The translations under genes were made by a program, and so were the position numbers. A stretch of DNA of 49,245 nt, from contig JAUMSH010000079.1 of NCBI GenBank assembly GCA_031292915.1, positions 1-49,245 on the forward strand, read 5' to 3'. This DNA comes from Collinsella sp. (lineage in GTDB: Bacteria; Actinomycetota; Coriobacteriia; Coriobacteriales; Coriobacteriaceae). Positions within the stretch are counted from its first letter, which is position 1. Each line of letters begins with the position of its first letter. The notes under the pieces are model-generated. The model searched no databases. It was not told the DNA's origin and was given only the letters and a program-made list of their open reading frames with translations. Positions 1 to 9,109 of the stretch are shown one piece after another.

Positions 1-74
1 CTTCTTGGGGCATCGCCTTTCCTTCCATTCGTCACCTTCATTACTCCAACGACGAATTCTAGGCGGTGTCCCCT

Positions 75-114
75 CCCTTTCAAGAAAGGGCGGAGGCGGG
101 GCATGCCCCGCCTC
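75..114. terminator. Tandem palindromes, probable terminator of an upstream gene
   Basis: Two perfect inverted repeats lie back to back. The first has 7-bp arms at 75-81 and 84-90 with a 2-nt loop. The second is a 22-bp GC-rich palindrome at 93-114. There is no long T tract, so rho-independent termination is only plausible. The first 200 bases hold no other convincing gene; the remainder is leader for the dipeptidase that starts at 219. Confidence 0.4.
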
Positions 115-218
115 TTACACCACATCTCTGTGCGCTACCCCAGCGCCGTGGTTTCGCCCTTTCTGCGCCGAAGCGATACACTGTTGCCGTTTGATTTCTT
201 CGCTCAAGGAGGATGCGC

Positions 219-1742
219 ATGCCGTGCACAACGATTCTGGTCGGTAAAAACGCAAGCTACGACGGGTCGACCCTGGTCGCGCGTAACGAGGACTCGTCCA
301 ACGGGGTGTTTGAGCCCAAACGTATACGTGTGGTGCATCCCGACGAGCAGCCGCGCGTCTACACAAGCGTCCTGAGCCACCTGACCGTTGAACTGCCCAA
401 TAACCCCATGCGCTACACGAGCGTCCCCGATGTTGTCCCGGGCCACGGCATCTGGGCCGAGGCCGGTTTCAACGAGCTCAATGTGGGCATGTCCGCAACC
501 GAGACGCTCACCACCAACGAGCGCGTTCGCGGTGCCGACCCGCTTGTGGACTACGTGCCCGCCAAGGGCAACGAGGGTGAGGACGGCTATGTGCCGGCGC
601 AGCCCGGTGGCCTGGGCGAGGAGGACATGGTGACCCTGGTGCTGCCGTATGCCAAGTCCGCCCGCGACGGCGTGCGTATCTTGGGCGACCTGCTCGAGCG
701 CTACGGCACCTACGAGAACAACGGCATCGCCTTTAGCGACGTGGACGAGATCTGGTGGCTCGAGACCATCGGCGGCCACCACTGGATCGCCAAGCGCGTG
801 CCCGACGACGCCTATGTGACCATGCCCAACCAACTGGGTATCGACAGCTTTGACCTAGACGACGCCGAGGGCGCCCAGACCGACCACATGTGCTCGGCCG
901 ACCTGCGCTCCTGGATGGCCGAGTGGCATCTGGACCTGACGTTGGGCGTCGAGGGCGACGGTCCGGCAACGGTCTTTAACCCGCGCGAGGCCTTTGGCTC
1001 GCACAGCGACAGCGACCATGTCTACAACACGCCGCGCGCCTGGTACATGCAGCGCTGCCTCAACCCCGGCGACGTGTGGGACGGCCCCGACGCCGACTAC
1101 ACGCCCGAGAGCGACGATATCCCCTGGAGCCGCGTGCCCGAGCGTAAGGTGACCATCGAGGACATCAAGTACGTGCTTTCGAGCCACTACCAGGGCACGG
1201 AGTACGACTGTTACGGCAGCAAGGGCACGCCCGCCACGCGCGGCGCCTATCGCCCCATCGGCATCAATCGCAACAGCCAGCTCGCCGTGCTGCAGCTGCG
1301 CCCCTATGCGCAGCCGGCCTACCGTGCCGTGCAGTGGATGGCCTTTGGCTCCAACTCGTTTAACGCGCTGGTTCCGCTGTACGCCAACGTCGAGACCATG
1401 CCCGAGTACTATGCCGACACGCAGGCTCGCGTGACGTCCGAAAACTTCTACTGGGCCAACCGCCTGATCGGCGCCCTGGCTGACGTCCGTTTCCATGAGT
1501 GCGGCCGCGCTGTGGAGGACTACCAGGAGAAGGTCGGCGGCATGGGCCACAAGCAGATTCACGACGTTGACGCTGTCGTAGCCGCGCTGCCCGAGGCCGA
1601 GGTGCCTGCCGAGCTCGCCCGCGCCAACGAGGCCTTTGCCGAGCTCGTGCGCGTGGAGACCGATGCCCTGTTGGGCAAGGTGCTCTACACCACGAGCTGC
1701 GCCATGAAGAACTCTTTCGCGATGAACGACAACGTGAGGTAG
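219..1742 (+). CDS. C69-family dipeptidase (PepD-like)
   Basis: This 507-residue protein is a cytoplasmic dipeptidase of peptidase family C69, the Ntn-hydrolase group typified by lactobacillar PepD. The N terminus reads MPCTTILVGKNASYDGST, and Cys3 is the expected nucleophile exposed after removal of the first residues. The conserved ARNEDS motif follows. Length fits the family (about 470-510). An ATG at 213 is also in frame, but the AAGGAGG at 206-212 abuts it; 219 has a 6-base spacer and matches the family's N terminus, so it was chosen. The protein probably recycles dipeptides from peptide fermentation. It appears to be transcribed alone. The family is certain; the substrate range cannot be read. 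Confidence 0.9.
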   Translation: MPCTTILVGKNASYDGSTLVARNEDSSNGVFEPKRIRVVHPDEQPRVYTSVLSHLTVELPNNPMRYTSVPDVVPGHGIWAEAGFNELNVGMSATETLTTNERVRGADPLVDYVPAKGNEGEDGYVPAQPGGLGEEDMVTLVLPYAKSARDGVRILGDLLERYGTYENNGIAFSDVDEIWWLETIGGHHWIAKRVPDDAYVTMPNQLGIDSFDLDDAEGAQTDHMCSADLRSWMAEWHLDLTLGVEGDGPATVFNPREAFGSHSDSDHVYNTPRAWYMQRCLNPGDVWDGPDADYTPESDDIPWSRVPERKVTIEDIKYVLSSHYQGTEYDCYGSKGTPATRGAYRPIGINRNSQLAVLQLRPYAQPAYRAVQWMAFGSNSFNALVPLYANVETMPEYYADTQARVTSENFYWANRLIGALADVRFHECGRAVEDYQEKVGGMGHKQIHDVDAVVAALPEAEVPAELARANEAFAELVRVETDALLGKVLYTTSCAMKNSFAMNDNVR

Positions 1743-1841
1743 GGATTTCCCGTCGATTGAATAGCGCTAAAACGCTTTGTCGCTTTCGCTCAATCTTGGG
1801 TACAAGAACGCCAATGCAGTTGTTTGTGATTGGAGACAACC

Positions 1842-2258
1842 ATGGTTATGAAACTCGATCAGCTTGTTAACGGTGCCATTAACGTGGGCTTTGGCGCTGC
1901 CGCCGTTGCTGTCGAAGGCGGCAAGAAGGTTCTCGACGACCTTAATACCAAGGGCGAGCAGGTTCGCAAGGACGCCGGCGCTCCCGATATCGCCCGCAGT
2001 GTGTCCGACATGTTCGAGCAGGCCGGCGGTACCATCTCCGATCTGACCGAGCGTCTGGGCATGCAGGGCGAGACCGCGGCCCAGCGCGTGCTCGATGAGC
2101 TCATCCTTGCTCGCGTCCGCGTTATGACCGCGTCCGAGCGCACGGCCTTCCTGGCCCACGTGCGCGACATCGTCGATTCGGTCGAGGACAACGTGACCTC
2201 GGTGCCCGTCGAGTCCGTTGAGCCCGACGATGCGAAGGATACCGAAGAGGCCGAGTAG
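1842..2258 (+). CDS. Phasin-like small helical protein
   Basis: A 138-residue, almost wholly alpha-helical protein with an Ala/Val-rich N-terminal third, a central amphipathic part and an acidic tail. It resembles the phasin-like COG3937 proteins often encoded directly before an ABC1/UbiB kinase gene, and here the kinase starts 8 bases after its stop. GGAG at 1832-1835 supports the ATG at 1842; a TTG at 1830 is possible but lacks a site. The phasin name comes from distant similarity to polyhydroxyalkanoate granule proteins. A granule role is not supported by anything else here; a partner of the kinase is the better guess. Confidence 0.65.
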   Translation: MVMKLDQLVNGAINVGFGAAAVAVEGGKKVLDDLNTKGEQVRKDAGAPDIARSVSDMFEQAGGTISDLTERLGMQGETAAQRVLDELILARVRVMTASERTAFLAHVRDIVDSVEDNVTSVPVESVEPDDAKDTEEAE

Positions 2259-2266
2259 CAGCGCAG

Positions 2267-4030
2267 ATGGCAGATTCCACCACCGATTACAACAAACTAG
2301 ATCCCCTGGGTGACGAGGCGGCGGTTGTCGATGAGGTCGACGCCGCCGTCTCGGGCGCTCGCAAGAAGCCGCGCGCTGTCGATATGGTGCCCGAGGAGCC
2401 CGACGCGATGGCGCCGGACGAGGAATACCAGCTCACGCCGGCGGGTCGCCGCGAGCGTATCGGGCAGATTGTTCGCCTGGTTAAAAAGTACCGCGTGTGG
2501 GATAACCTCACGCCGGTTCGTTTGCGCCGCCTGCTCGAGGAACTCGGCCCCATGTTCGTCAAGATGGGGCAGATTCTGGCCAACCGGTCCGAGATTCTGC
2601 CGCAACGCTTTTGCGATGAGCTGCGCCGCTTGCGCTCCGACGTGGAGCCGGTGCCGTACGAGGTAGTGCTCCGCTGCTTGGAAGAGGAATACGGCCTGCG
2701 CCTGGGGGAGATGTTCGATGCGATCGACCCCAATCCGCTTGGTAGCGCATCGCTCGCGCAGGTGCACCGCGCTCGTCTGGTGACGGGCGAGGACGTGGCC
2801 GTCAAGGTGCAGCGCCCCGGTGCGCAGCAGGTTATGGCACAGGACATCGATATCATCCGCTCGGTGGTGCGTATCGTTTCCAAGTTCGTCAATACCGATC
2901 AATTCGTTGACCTGCACGGCGTAGTCGAGGAGCTGTGGACCTCGTTTCGCGAGGAGACCAACTTTTTGGCCGAGGCCAAAAACCTCAACGACTTCTACGA
3001 GTTCCATAAGAGCGTTCATGGCGTGACGTGCCCTAAATCCTATCTGGACCTGTGCACCGAGCACGTGGTGGTCATGGATTACGTCGACGGCATTTCGATC
3101 GCCGATCCTGAACGCTTAGTGGCCGAGGGCTATGACTTGGAAAAGATCGGTGCCGCAATCGTCGAGGACTATTCGACGCAGGTGCTCGACGACGGCTTTT
3201 TCCATGCCGACCCGCATGCGGGAAACATCATCCTCAAAGACGGAATTGTCTACTTTATCGACTTGGGCATGGTCGGACGCATGTCGAGCCACGACCGTGG
3301 CATCGTCAAGGATATGATCTTTGCCGTGGCCGAGGGCGACGTGCCAAAGCTCAAGGATTCGCTCATGCGCTTTGCCGTGACGCGCGGCGATTCGGCCGAG
3401 CTTGACCATTCGGCCTTTTTGTCCGACTTGGACTTTATTGTTGCCGACTTTGCCGGGCTCGACCTTAAAGACCTGGATATCGGCGAGTTTTTGACCTCGC
3501 TGTTAAACCTCGCGCGCAAAAATGACGTTGAGCTGCCGAGCGTGGTGACGATGTTCGCCCGCGGCATGGTGACGCTCGAGGGCCTGTTGACCGAGTACAT
3601 GCCCAACGTCAACATGATCCAAATCATCCAGACGCATATTAAAAACGAGAAAAGCACCTATGCGCGCATGCGCGAGATGAGCCGCGACTTTGCAGCGAGC
3701 AGTTATCGCGCGGCGAAGGGCTCGCTCGAGGCGGCCGAGTATCTGGGCTTGGCTTCGCGTATGCTTACGCGCGGCCAGCTTAAGGTGAACACGCAGATCA
3801 TGAGCAGCGATAAGGCGCTGCGACAGCTAGGTGGGATTATCGACCGCATGTCGATGGCAATTGTGATCGCCGGTCTGTTTATCGGTTCGTCGGTGGTGTA
3901 CTACGCGCGCATCGAGCCGGTTGTGTTTGGTATCCCGGTCATTGGCTTTATGGGCTACGTGAGCGCGCTGGTGCTGGCGCTTATGTTGGGCCGCAATATC
4001 TGGCTCAACAGTCACGGCGGCAAGCACTAG
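2267..4030 (+). CDS. ABC1/UbiB-family atypical kinase (AarF-like)
   Basis: A 587-residue protein-kinase-like ATPase. Visible motifs in order are the KxGQ motif (FVKMGQ, about residue 98), the Ala-rich loop PLGSASLAQVHRARL that replaces the glycine-rich loop, the lysine of VAVKVQRPG (about 178), the catalytic-loop equivalent FFHADPHAGN (about 315) and the metal-binding IDLGMVGR (about 331). Two hydrophobic C-terminal helices (about 528-578) anchor it in the membrane, as in UbiB/Coq8. Family members support isoprenoid-quinone or lipid homeostasis. In an anaerobe without ubiquinone the role would be in menaquinone or membrane lipid biology, which is inference. It is co-transcribed with the phasin-like gene. 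A residue stretch of about 45 acidic residues precedes the core. Confidence 0.9.
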   Translation: MADSTTDYNKLDPLGDEAAVVDEVDAAVSGARKKPRAVDMVPEEPDAMAPDEEYQLTPAGRRERIGQIVRLVKKYRVWDNLTPVRLRRLLEELGPMFVKMGQILANRSEILPQRFCDELRRLRSDVEPVPYEVVLRCLEEEYGLRLGEMFDAIDPNPLGSASLAQVHRARLVTGEDVAVKVQRPGAQQVMAQDIDIIRSVVRIVSKFVNTDQFVDLHGVVEELWTSFREETNFLAEAKNLNDFYEFHKSVHGVTCPKSYLDLCTEHVVVMDYVDGISIADPERLVAEGYDLEKIGAAIVEDYSTQVLDDGFFHADPHAGNIILKDGIVYFIDLGMVGRMSSHDRGIVKDMIFAVAEGDVPKLKDSLMRFAVTRGDSAELDHSAFLSDLDFIVADFAGLDLKDLDIGEFLTSLLNLARKNDVELPSVVTMFARGMVTLEGLLTEYMPNVNMIQIIQTHIKNEKSTYARMREMSRDFAASSYRAAKGSLEAAEYLGLASRMLTRGQLKVNTQIMSSDKALRQLGGIIDRMSMAIVIAGLFIGSSVVYYARIEPVVFGIPVIGFMGYVSALVLALMLGRNIWLNSHGGKH

Positions 4031-4081
4031 AGGCTGCGGCCGTCACCGCATTTTCCTATCGCAAACAATAGCTTTTACCTT

Positions 4082-4109
4082 GGGCTTCGCCTGCGTGCGA
4101 GGCCCTTTT
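4082..4109 (+). terminator. Rho-independent terminator after the ABC1 kinase
   Basis: A 9-bp stem (4082-4090 pairing with 4097-4105, one G-T pair) with a 6-nt loop is followed by TTTT. It lies 50 bases after the kinase stop codon. Confidence 0.65.
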
Positions 4110-4136
4110 GCGTGATACCATTTTAACGGTAATAAT
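4108..4136 (+). promoter_or_regulatory. Sigma-70-type promoter for the cobalamin riboswitch transcript
   Basis: TTGCGT at 4108-4113 and AATAAT at 4131-4136 are separated by 17 bp, placing the start near 4143, just ahead of the riboswitch. Its -35 box overlaps the T tract of the preceding terminator. Confidence 0.5.
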
Positions 4137-4149
4137 CGATGGCCTAGAT

Positions 4150-4330
4150 GGTGGTGCGGAGACGCACGAATGCGCGGTTATCCTGCGCATTTGGGAGAAT
4201 CGGGGTGCAAGTCCCCAGCTGTACCAGTAACCGTAATTCCTCTTGGCTCGGGATGCTCGCGTCGCAGATCGGACGACGTGCCCGAGTCGTTAAGGTTAAG
4301 TCGGATCGCCTCCCGTCTTGCATGCGGCTG
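4150..4330 (+). promoter_or_regulatory. Cobalamin (adenosylcobalamin) riboswitch
   Basis: The conserved core is readable. TTGGGAGAAT at 4191 is followed by the GGTGCAAGTCCCC loop and by GCTGTACCAGTAACCGTAA, which matches the family's B12 box and CCGCAACTGTAA segment. A downstream strand AAGTCGGATCGCCTCCCGTC (4299-4318) corresponds to the GAGTC..GAtAcCtGCC closing element. A GC-rich hairpin with a TTTT loop (about 4323-4345) follows and may be the expression platform. The switch precedes the DUF4430 surface protein, so B12 should repress that gene. The exact 5' and 3' limits are approximate. Confidence 0.85.
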
Positions 4331-4461
4331 CGGCTTTTGCCGCCGGTGTGCATAGGGCTCTGGAGGGAAGGGGGACCCCGATGGGGGAACTCGAGCGCAA
4401 CATGCGCGATGACGTGGGGCAGTCTCAAGGCAACGCTCCAAGTGCAGACAGTAGGAGACAA

Positions 4462-7400
4462 ATGGATATGTTTGAGGACGAGCGCCAGCGCGTCTCGCAT
4501 CGCCGTGGCGCAATTGCGCGCGGCGTAGCCAAGCGCGGCCTGGTGGCATTCCTGGCCTTCGCGATGGCCTTTGGCACCACACCGGCTCAGCTGTGGGCCG
4601 AGGGCGCCGAGGGCATTGCCGAGGCTGTGGCTCAGACTGCGACGCCGGGCGAGGACGCAGCGCTTGCGGGCGGTACCGCTGAGCAGAGCGGCGCCGAGGT
4701 TTCGGATTCCGAGGGCGCGCCTGCAGCTAGTGCAGCCACAACAGAGGCAGCAACTGGCGACGAAGGCTCGGCGACGGGGGAGAGCCCTGCCACGAGCGAG
4801 CAGTCTTCGACGGCATCCGCTGGCCAAGTGGGATCTGCCGCCGCGGCTGCCGTTCAGACAGAGAACCCGACAGAAACCGGCGATGTTGCCAAGAAGCAGG
4901 TCGAGGTCTCGTTCTCGATTATCGGCACCGATGCTGACGGCAAGGCTCAGACCTGGGTGGCACCTACGCAGCTCAAGCTCGACGAGGGCGCGACGGCTGC
5001 GGATGCCTTCATTAAGCTGCAGGAGAAGACGGGCTTCAAGGCGAAGTACGATCCGAACACGGCATACGGTTTCTACCTCGAAAGCATCACATCCCCGAGC
5101 GATGGCCGCACGCTTGCCTACGATCCGACGACCTATGCCTACTGGCAGCTGTTCGTCGACGGCGCGTCTTCCTCGGTTGGCGCGAGCAGCGTCAAGCTCA
5201 CCCAGGGGCAGAAGATTGAGTTTGCCTATACGGCTGGTAGCTCGTCCCCTGTCGTTAAGGACCAGGTTGCCGCAAATGTGACCGTCATTGGTCGCGATGC
5301 CCAGGGCAAGACTCAGACCTGGGTCGATAACGCGCAGTATGTGGTGACGTCCGGCTCGAGCGCACTTGACCTTACGAAGGTCGCGCTTGAGGCGAATGGC
5401 ATCGACGCCGTTGCTGCGGGCTCCTTCATTCTGAGCCTTAAGTACAACGGTGTTGAACTGGGTACGCCCCAAGATTATTCGACCTATTGGCAGCTGTTCA
5501 TCAACGGCAAGTCGAGTGACTATACGGCGGACAATGTCACCATCCATGTTGGCGATACCGTCACGTGGTTCTACGGTGGCTGGGGCGACCAGCTGCCCTC
5601 TGATTCCGTTCATGCTTCCGTTCAGGTGCTTGGTAAGGACAAGGACGGCAAGCAGCAGATTTGGGCTTCGACGGGCCAGACGAGTCTCAAGGCAGGCTCT
5701 ACTGCCAAGGATCTCCTTGAGCAGACCGGCCTTACTCTCGATGCTGGCGAATCGTCTTGGGGCTGGTTCCTCAACGGCATTACTTCGCCGTTTGATGGTA
5801 AGTCCTATGGCTGGGATGCTGCGACCAAGAGCTATTGGCGCTTCTACGTAAATGGCAAGTTCGCCGACGTTGGCGCCGGTGCCTACAAGCTCCAGGAGGG
5901 TGACGCCGTCACCTTTATGTATGGTGCTGACGCCGATGCCCTCCCCGGTCAGGTGCTTGGATCCGCCGATGTTATCGGTCCCGATGTCAACGGGAACAAT
6001 ACGCGTTGGGGCACGGCAAGCAATGTTTCTCTGCCCGAAGGCTCCACGGCCCAGAACCTTATTGAGGCAGTTCTGAAGGCCAAGGGCGTTGCGTACAACG
6101 GCTCCCAGAGTGGTGAGTACTGGTTCCTGAATTCCATTACTTCGCCGTTCGATCACAAGCCGTATGGTTGGGATGCTGCGACCAATAAATATTGGCATCT
6201 GTATATCAACGGAGAGCCCTCCTTACTCTGCGCCAATCAGATTACGCTCAAGAGCGGCGATAAGGTCACGCTTGCCTATACCACCGATAATTCGCCCATG
6301 CCCGATCCCGACAAGATTGTCGTGGATCCGAGCGCGACGACTCCTGATTGGGATGCCGAGTGGGCCGGCTACGGCAACAGTGGCAACGGTTCGACCGTAA
6401 CGGATGCCAAGACGCCTGCGCAGGCTTCCGGTCTTAAGTGGGCCTTCGATTGGAAGGCCGAGTCTGGTCAGCAGTATGCCAACTGCAGCGAACCTGTCAT
6501 CGCCAACGGCTTTGTGTACATCGCGACCGAGAACGAGCTCATTAAGATCGATTCGTCCACGGGCAAAAAGGTTGCCTCTGCGCCGCTTGCCTCCAAGGTG
6601 AGCTATACCTCCCGTCCGATCTATACCAACGGCCTTATCATCGTTCCGCTCAACGGCGGTGCGGTCCAGGCGATTACTGCAGACAAGCTGATCTGCAAGT
6701 GGCTGACGCCTGGTTTGACGGACTTGACGCAGAGCTCCTGCACCGTCGTTTCGGACGGCGAGTACGTCTATGTAGGTACGGCTGATGGGAAGAAATACGT
6801 CAACGGTTCCTTTACGCGCATCAAGATCACCACAGGCGAAGTCTCTTGGCAGAACATCGACGCAGCTGAGGGCTATTATTGGACTGGCGCTGCCCTGACG
6901 GATAAGTACGCCATCGTCCCCACGAGCGCAGGTACGCTTAAGTGCATTGATAAGGCAACGGGCGATGTCGTTTCGACCATGAAGCTCGGCACCCTTGCGA
7001 ACGCTGACTGCGTCGCCGATCCGTCCAATGGCTCGACCTTCTATCAGATGACGCACGACGGAAAGCTCCATGTGATTTCGCTTTCGGCGAAGGGCGTGCT
7101 GAGCGAGCAGAAGACGGTCGACCTGGGTCTTACGAATAACATGAGCGCCCCGGCGATGTCTGGCGACAACTTGATTGTCGGTGGGCAGACGGCTACTGGA
7201 TCTGCTCTGGTTCTCTATAATCTGAAGACTGGTAAGACCACGATGGTCACCGCTGCTGACGGTAAAGAGCTACCGGCCGGATTTAACGGTATTGCTGCTA
7301 CTCCGCTGGTGAGTGTTCAGGGCGGCAAGACCTATGTGTACTTCACCGTTAATAGCGCGGATAGCAAGGACTACGTCAGCTACTCTGCTGGTGGTGGGGT

Positions 7401-8175
7401 GTATCGCTATACGCTCGGCGATGCAGAGGCGACGCAGATTTATGATGCGGCTGGCCATTACCAGTACTGTGACTCTCCGGTCATTGCCGATGCATCTGGC
7501 AACCTGTACTACATCAATGACTCGGGCACGCTGTTCAAGCTTGGGGCCGTTGAGTCTTGGACGGTTGCCTTTAATTCCAACGGCGGGTCTGCTTGCGACA
7601 CTAAGTTTGTTGCCACGGCCGATGGCAAGCTGGTCAAGCCGGCCGATCCGACGCGCGATGGCTACACTTTCGGCGGTTGGTATACCGATGAAGCCTGCAC
7701 GCGGGCGTATGACTTCGCCACGCCGGTGACGGCCGATCTGACGCTGTATGCCAAGTGGACCAAGAATGCCGTTAACCCTGGCGGTAATGGCGGCGCAGGT
7801 TCGAATGGCGGCGGCGGTTCTGGTACCGGTACTGGTTCCGGCACTGGCGCTGGCACTGGCACGGGTTCCGGCTCCGGCTCGAAGGGCGGCGCTGTCGCCC
7901 CGGGTCATAAGCCGACGACCAAGACGACGGTGTCGACCAAGGCTGAGACCAAGGAAAACAAGTCCGACAAGAAGGATGAGAAGAAGTCTGACAAGAAGGA
8001 CAACAAGTCCGACAAGAAGTCCGATACGGGTGCTGCTTCCACGACCACTGCTAAGAAGTCCTCTAGTGCTTCCGAGCAGGAGACTGGCACCAACCCGCTC
8101 GCCATTGTTGGCGTTGCCGCCGGCGTCATCGGTCTCGCCATCGTCGGCGTGTTCGTGTTCACCAAACGTCGGTAG
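4462..8175 (+). CDS. Surface protein: four transcobalamin-like DUF4430 modules, beta-propeller, InlB-type repeat, membrane tail
   Basis: This 1237-residue exported protein has these parts. An N-terminal signal peptide (about 17-50) has a basic stretch and hydrophobic core ending near QLWA. A low-complexity Ala/Ser/Glu segment runs to about 145. Four tandem DUF4430 modules follow at about 147-257, 270-373, 383-490 and 500-608, recognisable by YWxxYxNG and late WFYGG/FAYT strands; modules 1, 3 and 4 share an ITSPxDG/H motif that module 2 lacks. A PQQ-like beta-propeller spans about 655-1030 (repeated IDSSTGK and VYVGTADG-type strands). A Listeria-Bacteroides (InlB B) repeat lies at about 1033-1101. 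A Gly/Thr linker, a Lys/Asp/Ser spacer and a transmembrane helix with KRR tail (1211-1237) complete it. No LPXTG motif is present. DUF4430 matches the C-terminal domain of transcobalamin and intrinsic factor. With the B12 riboswitch upstream this suggests corrinoid binding, which is inference. ATG 4462 has AGGAG 4 bases upstream; an in-frame ATG at 4381 would add 27 residues. Confidence 0.85.
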   Translation: MDMFEDERQRVSHRRGAIARGVAKRGLVAFLAFAMAFGTTPAQLWAEGAEGIAEAVAQTATPGEDAALAGGTAEQSGAEVSDSEGAPAASAATTEAATGDEGSATGESPATSEQSSTASAGQVGSAAAAAVQTENPTETGDVAKKQVEVSFSIIGTDADGKAQTWVAPTQLKLDEGATAADAFIKLQEKTGFKAKYDPNTAYGFYLESITSPSDGRTLAYDPTTYAYWQLFVDGASSSVGASSVKLTQGQKIEFAYTAGSSSPVVKDQVAANVTVIGRDAQGKTQTWVDNAQYVVTSGSSALDLTKVALEANGIDAVAAGSFILSLKYNGVELGTPQDYSTYWQLFINGKSSDYTADNVTIHVGDTVTWFYGGWGDQLPSDSVHASVQVLGKDKDGKQQIWASTGQTSLKAGSTAKDLLEQTGLTLDAGESSWGWFLNGITSPFDGKSYGWDAATKSYWRFYVNGKFADVGAGAYKLQEGDAVTFMYGADADALPGQVLGSADVIGPDVNGNNTRWGTASNVSLPEGSTAQNLIEAVLKAKGVAYNGSQSGEYWFLNSITSPFDHKPYGWDAATNKYWHLYINGEPSLLCANQITLKSGDKVTLAYTTDNSPMPDPDKIVVDPSATTPDWDAEWAGYGNSGNGSTVTDAKTPAQASGLKWAFDWKAESGQQYANCSEPVIANGFVYIATENELIKIDSSTGKKVASAPLASKVSYTSRPIYTNGLIIVPLNGGAVQAITADKLICKWLTPGLTDLTQSSCTVVSDGEYVYVGTADGKKYVNGSFTRIKITTGEVSWQNIDAAEGYYWTGAALTDKYAIVPTSAGTLKCIDKATGDVVSTMKLGTLANADCVADPSNGSTFYQMTHDGKLHVISLSAKGVLSEQKTVDLGLTNNMSAPAMSGDNLIVGGQTATGSALVLYNLKTGKTTMVTAADGKELPAGFNGIAATPLVSVQGGKTYVYFTVNSADSKDYVSYSAGGGVYRYTLGDAEATQIYDAAGHYQYCDSPVIADASGNLYYINDSGTLFKLGAVESWTVAFNSNGGSACDTKFVATADGKLVKPADPTRDGYTFGGWYTDEACTRAYDFATPVTADLTLYAKWTKNAVNPGGNGGAGSNGGGGSGTGTGSGTGAGTGTGSGSGSKGGAVAPGHKPTTKTTVSTKAETKENKSDKKDEKKSDKKDNKSDKKSDTGAASTTTAKKSSSASEQETGTNPLAIVGVAAGVIGLAIVGVFVFTKRR

Positions 8176-8184
8176 GTGAGGGCT

Positions 8185-9087
8185 GTGTCCAATAAATCCA
8201 AGGACGCTGACCCCAAGCAACCGGATTCCTCGTTCATTCAGTTCGACGATGCAAAGCAACAGGGCGCCGCTTCGGCGGCGTCCGCCTCTCGTCGCAAGGC
8301 GCTCCTTGGCGTTCTGACTGCCGCGTGCACCATTCTGATCGTCGTCTCGCTGGGTTTCGTCCATCCTTCCACAAGCGGAGCCTGGTCCATCGACTGGATC
8401 ATTCAGACCGTGACGGGGGAGAGCGTCGTCGCCAAGGACACCAAGGCGTCTGGCTCGACTACGATTTCGGGCGAGGCCAGTTCCAAGGATTCCAAGTCAT
8501 CGAATGATGCAAAAGACGAGCCCAAGGGTTCGAACGACGCCAAGGACGATTCCGAGTCTTCAAACAAGGAATCGGACAAAAACTCGGATAGCAAGAAGTC
8601 CGAGGACCGGGGCGGCAAGAAGTCTGGCGATAAATCCGCTGCCCAAAATACGGGAGCCGGTGATACTTCCAATGCGTCTGGCGGTGCTTCTTCGGGCGGT
8701 GGCCAGTCGTCTGATGGAGCCTCATCCTCTAATGGTGGAAACGCCTCCTCGGGCAGCCAAAGCGGCTCACAGGAGTCCAACTACGTTACGGTGACGGTTT
8801 CGGTCACATCGAGCGCTGTGGGCAATCCCGTGTCCTCTGGCGGCACCTTTACCTTTAACGAAGGCGCCACCGTTTACGATGCCCTGTGCGCGCTGGGCCT
8901 TTCTGTCAACGCACATGGCTCATCGTACGGCACGTATGTTTCTGCGATTGGTGGTTTGGCCGAGAAACAGTACGGCGGCACGAGCGGCTGGATGTACTCC
9001 GTCAACGGCACAACACCCATGACGGCCTGCAGTAACTACGTTCTCTCCAATGGCGACAACGTCGTTTGGTATTACGTAACGGGCTAG
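8185..9087 (+). CDS. N-terminally anchored protein with one C-terminal DUF4430 module
   Basis: A 300-residue protein that follows the large DUF4430 protein after 9 bases and so shares its riboswitch-controlled transcript. It has a cytoplasmic N terminus of about 40 residues, one transmembrane helix (about 40-64), a long Ser/Lys/Asp/Gly-rich extracellular linker, and one DUF4430 module (about 200-300) ending in SGWMYSVNG and VVWYYVTG. The module is thus held out from the membrane on a stalk, with topology opposite to its neighbour. The start is GTG; 8185 has a GGTGAGG-type site 3-5 bases upstream, while a GTG at 8176 directly after the previous stop is less well placed. A role as second corrinoid-binding subunit is inferred from riboswitch and domain. 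Confidence 0.8.
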   Translation: MSNKSKDADPKQPDSSFIQFDDAKQQGAASAASASRRKALLGVLTAACTILIVVSLGFVHPSTSGAWSIDWIIQTVTGESVVAKDTKASGSTTISGEASSKDSKSSNDAKDEPKGSNDAKDDSESSNKESDKNSDSKKSEDRGGKKSGDKSAAQNTGAGDTSNASGGASSGGGQSSDGASSSNGGNASSGSQSGSQESNYVTVTVSVTSSAVGNPVSSGGTFTFNEGATVYDALCALGLSVNAHGSSYGTYVSAIGGLAEKQYGGTSGWMYSVNGTTPMTACSNYVLSNGDNVVWYYVTG

Positions 9088-9109
9088 AGGCCTCGACATA
9101 GCGCGCCAG

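Noticed and set aside
4144..6198. A 684-codon minus-strand frame opposite the DUF4430 gene
   Set aside because: It is the mirror of a well-supported exported protein, spans the riboswitch, and shows no domain.
8086..8175. Sortase LPXTG anchor in the large DUF4430 protein
   Set aside because: No LPXTG-like pentapeptide precedes the C-terminal helix; TNPLAIV only superficially resembles one. Anchoring by the helix is the better reading.
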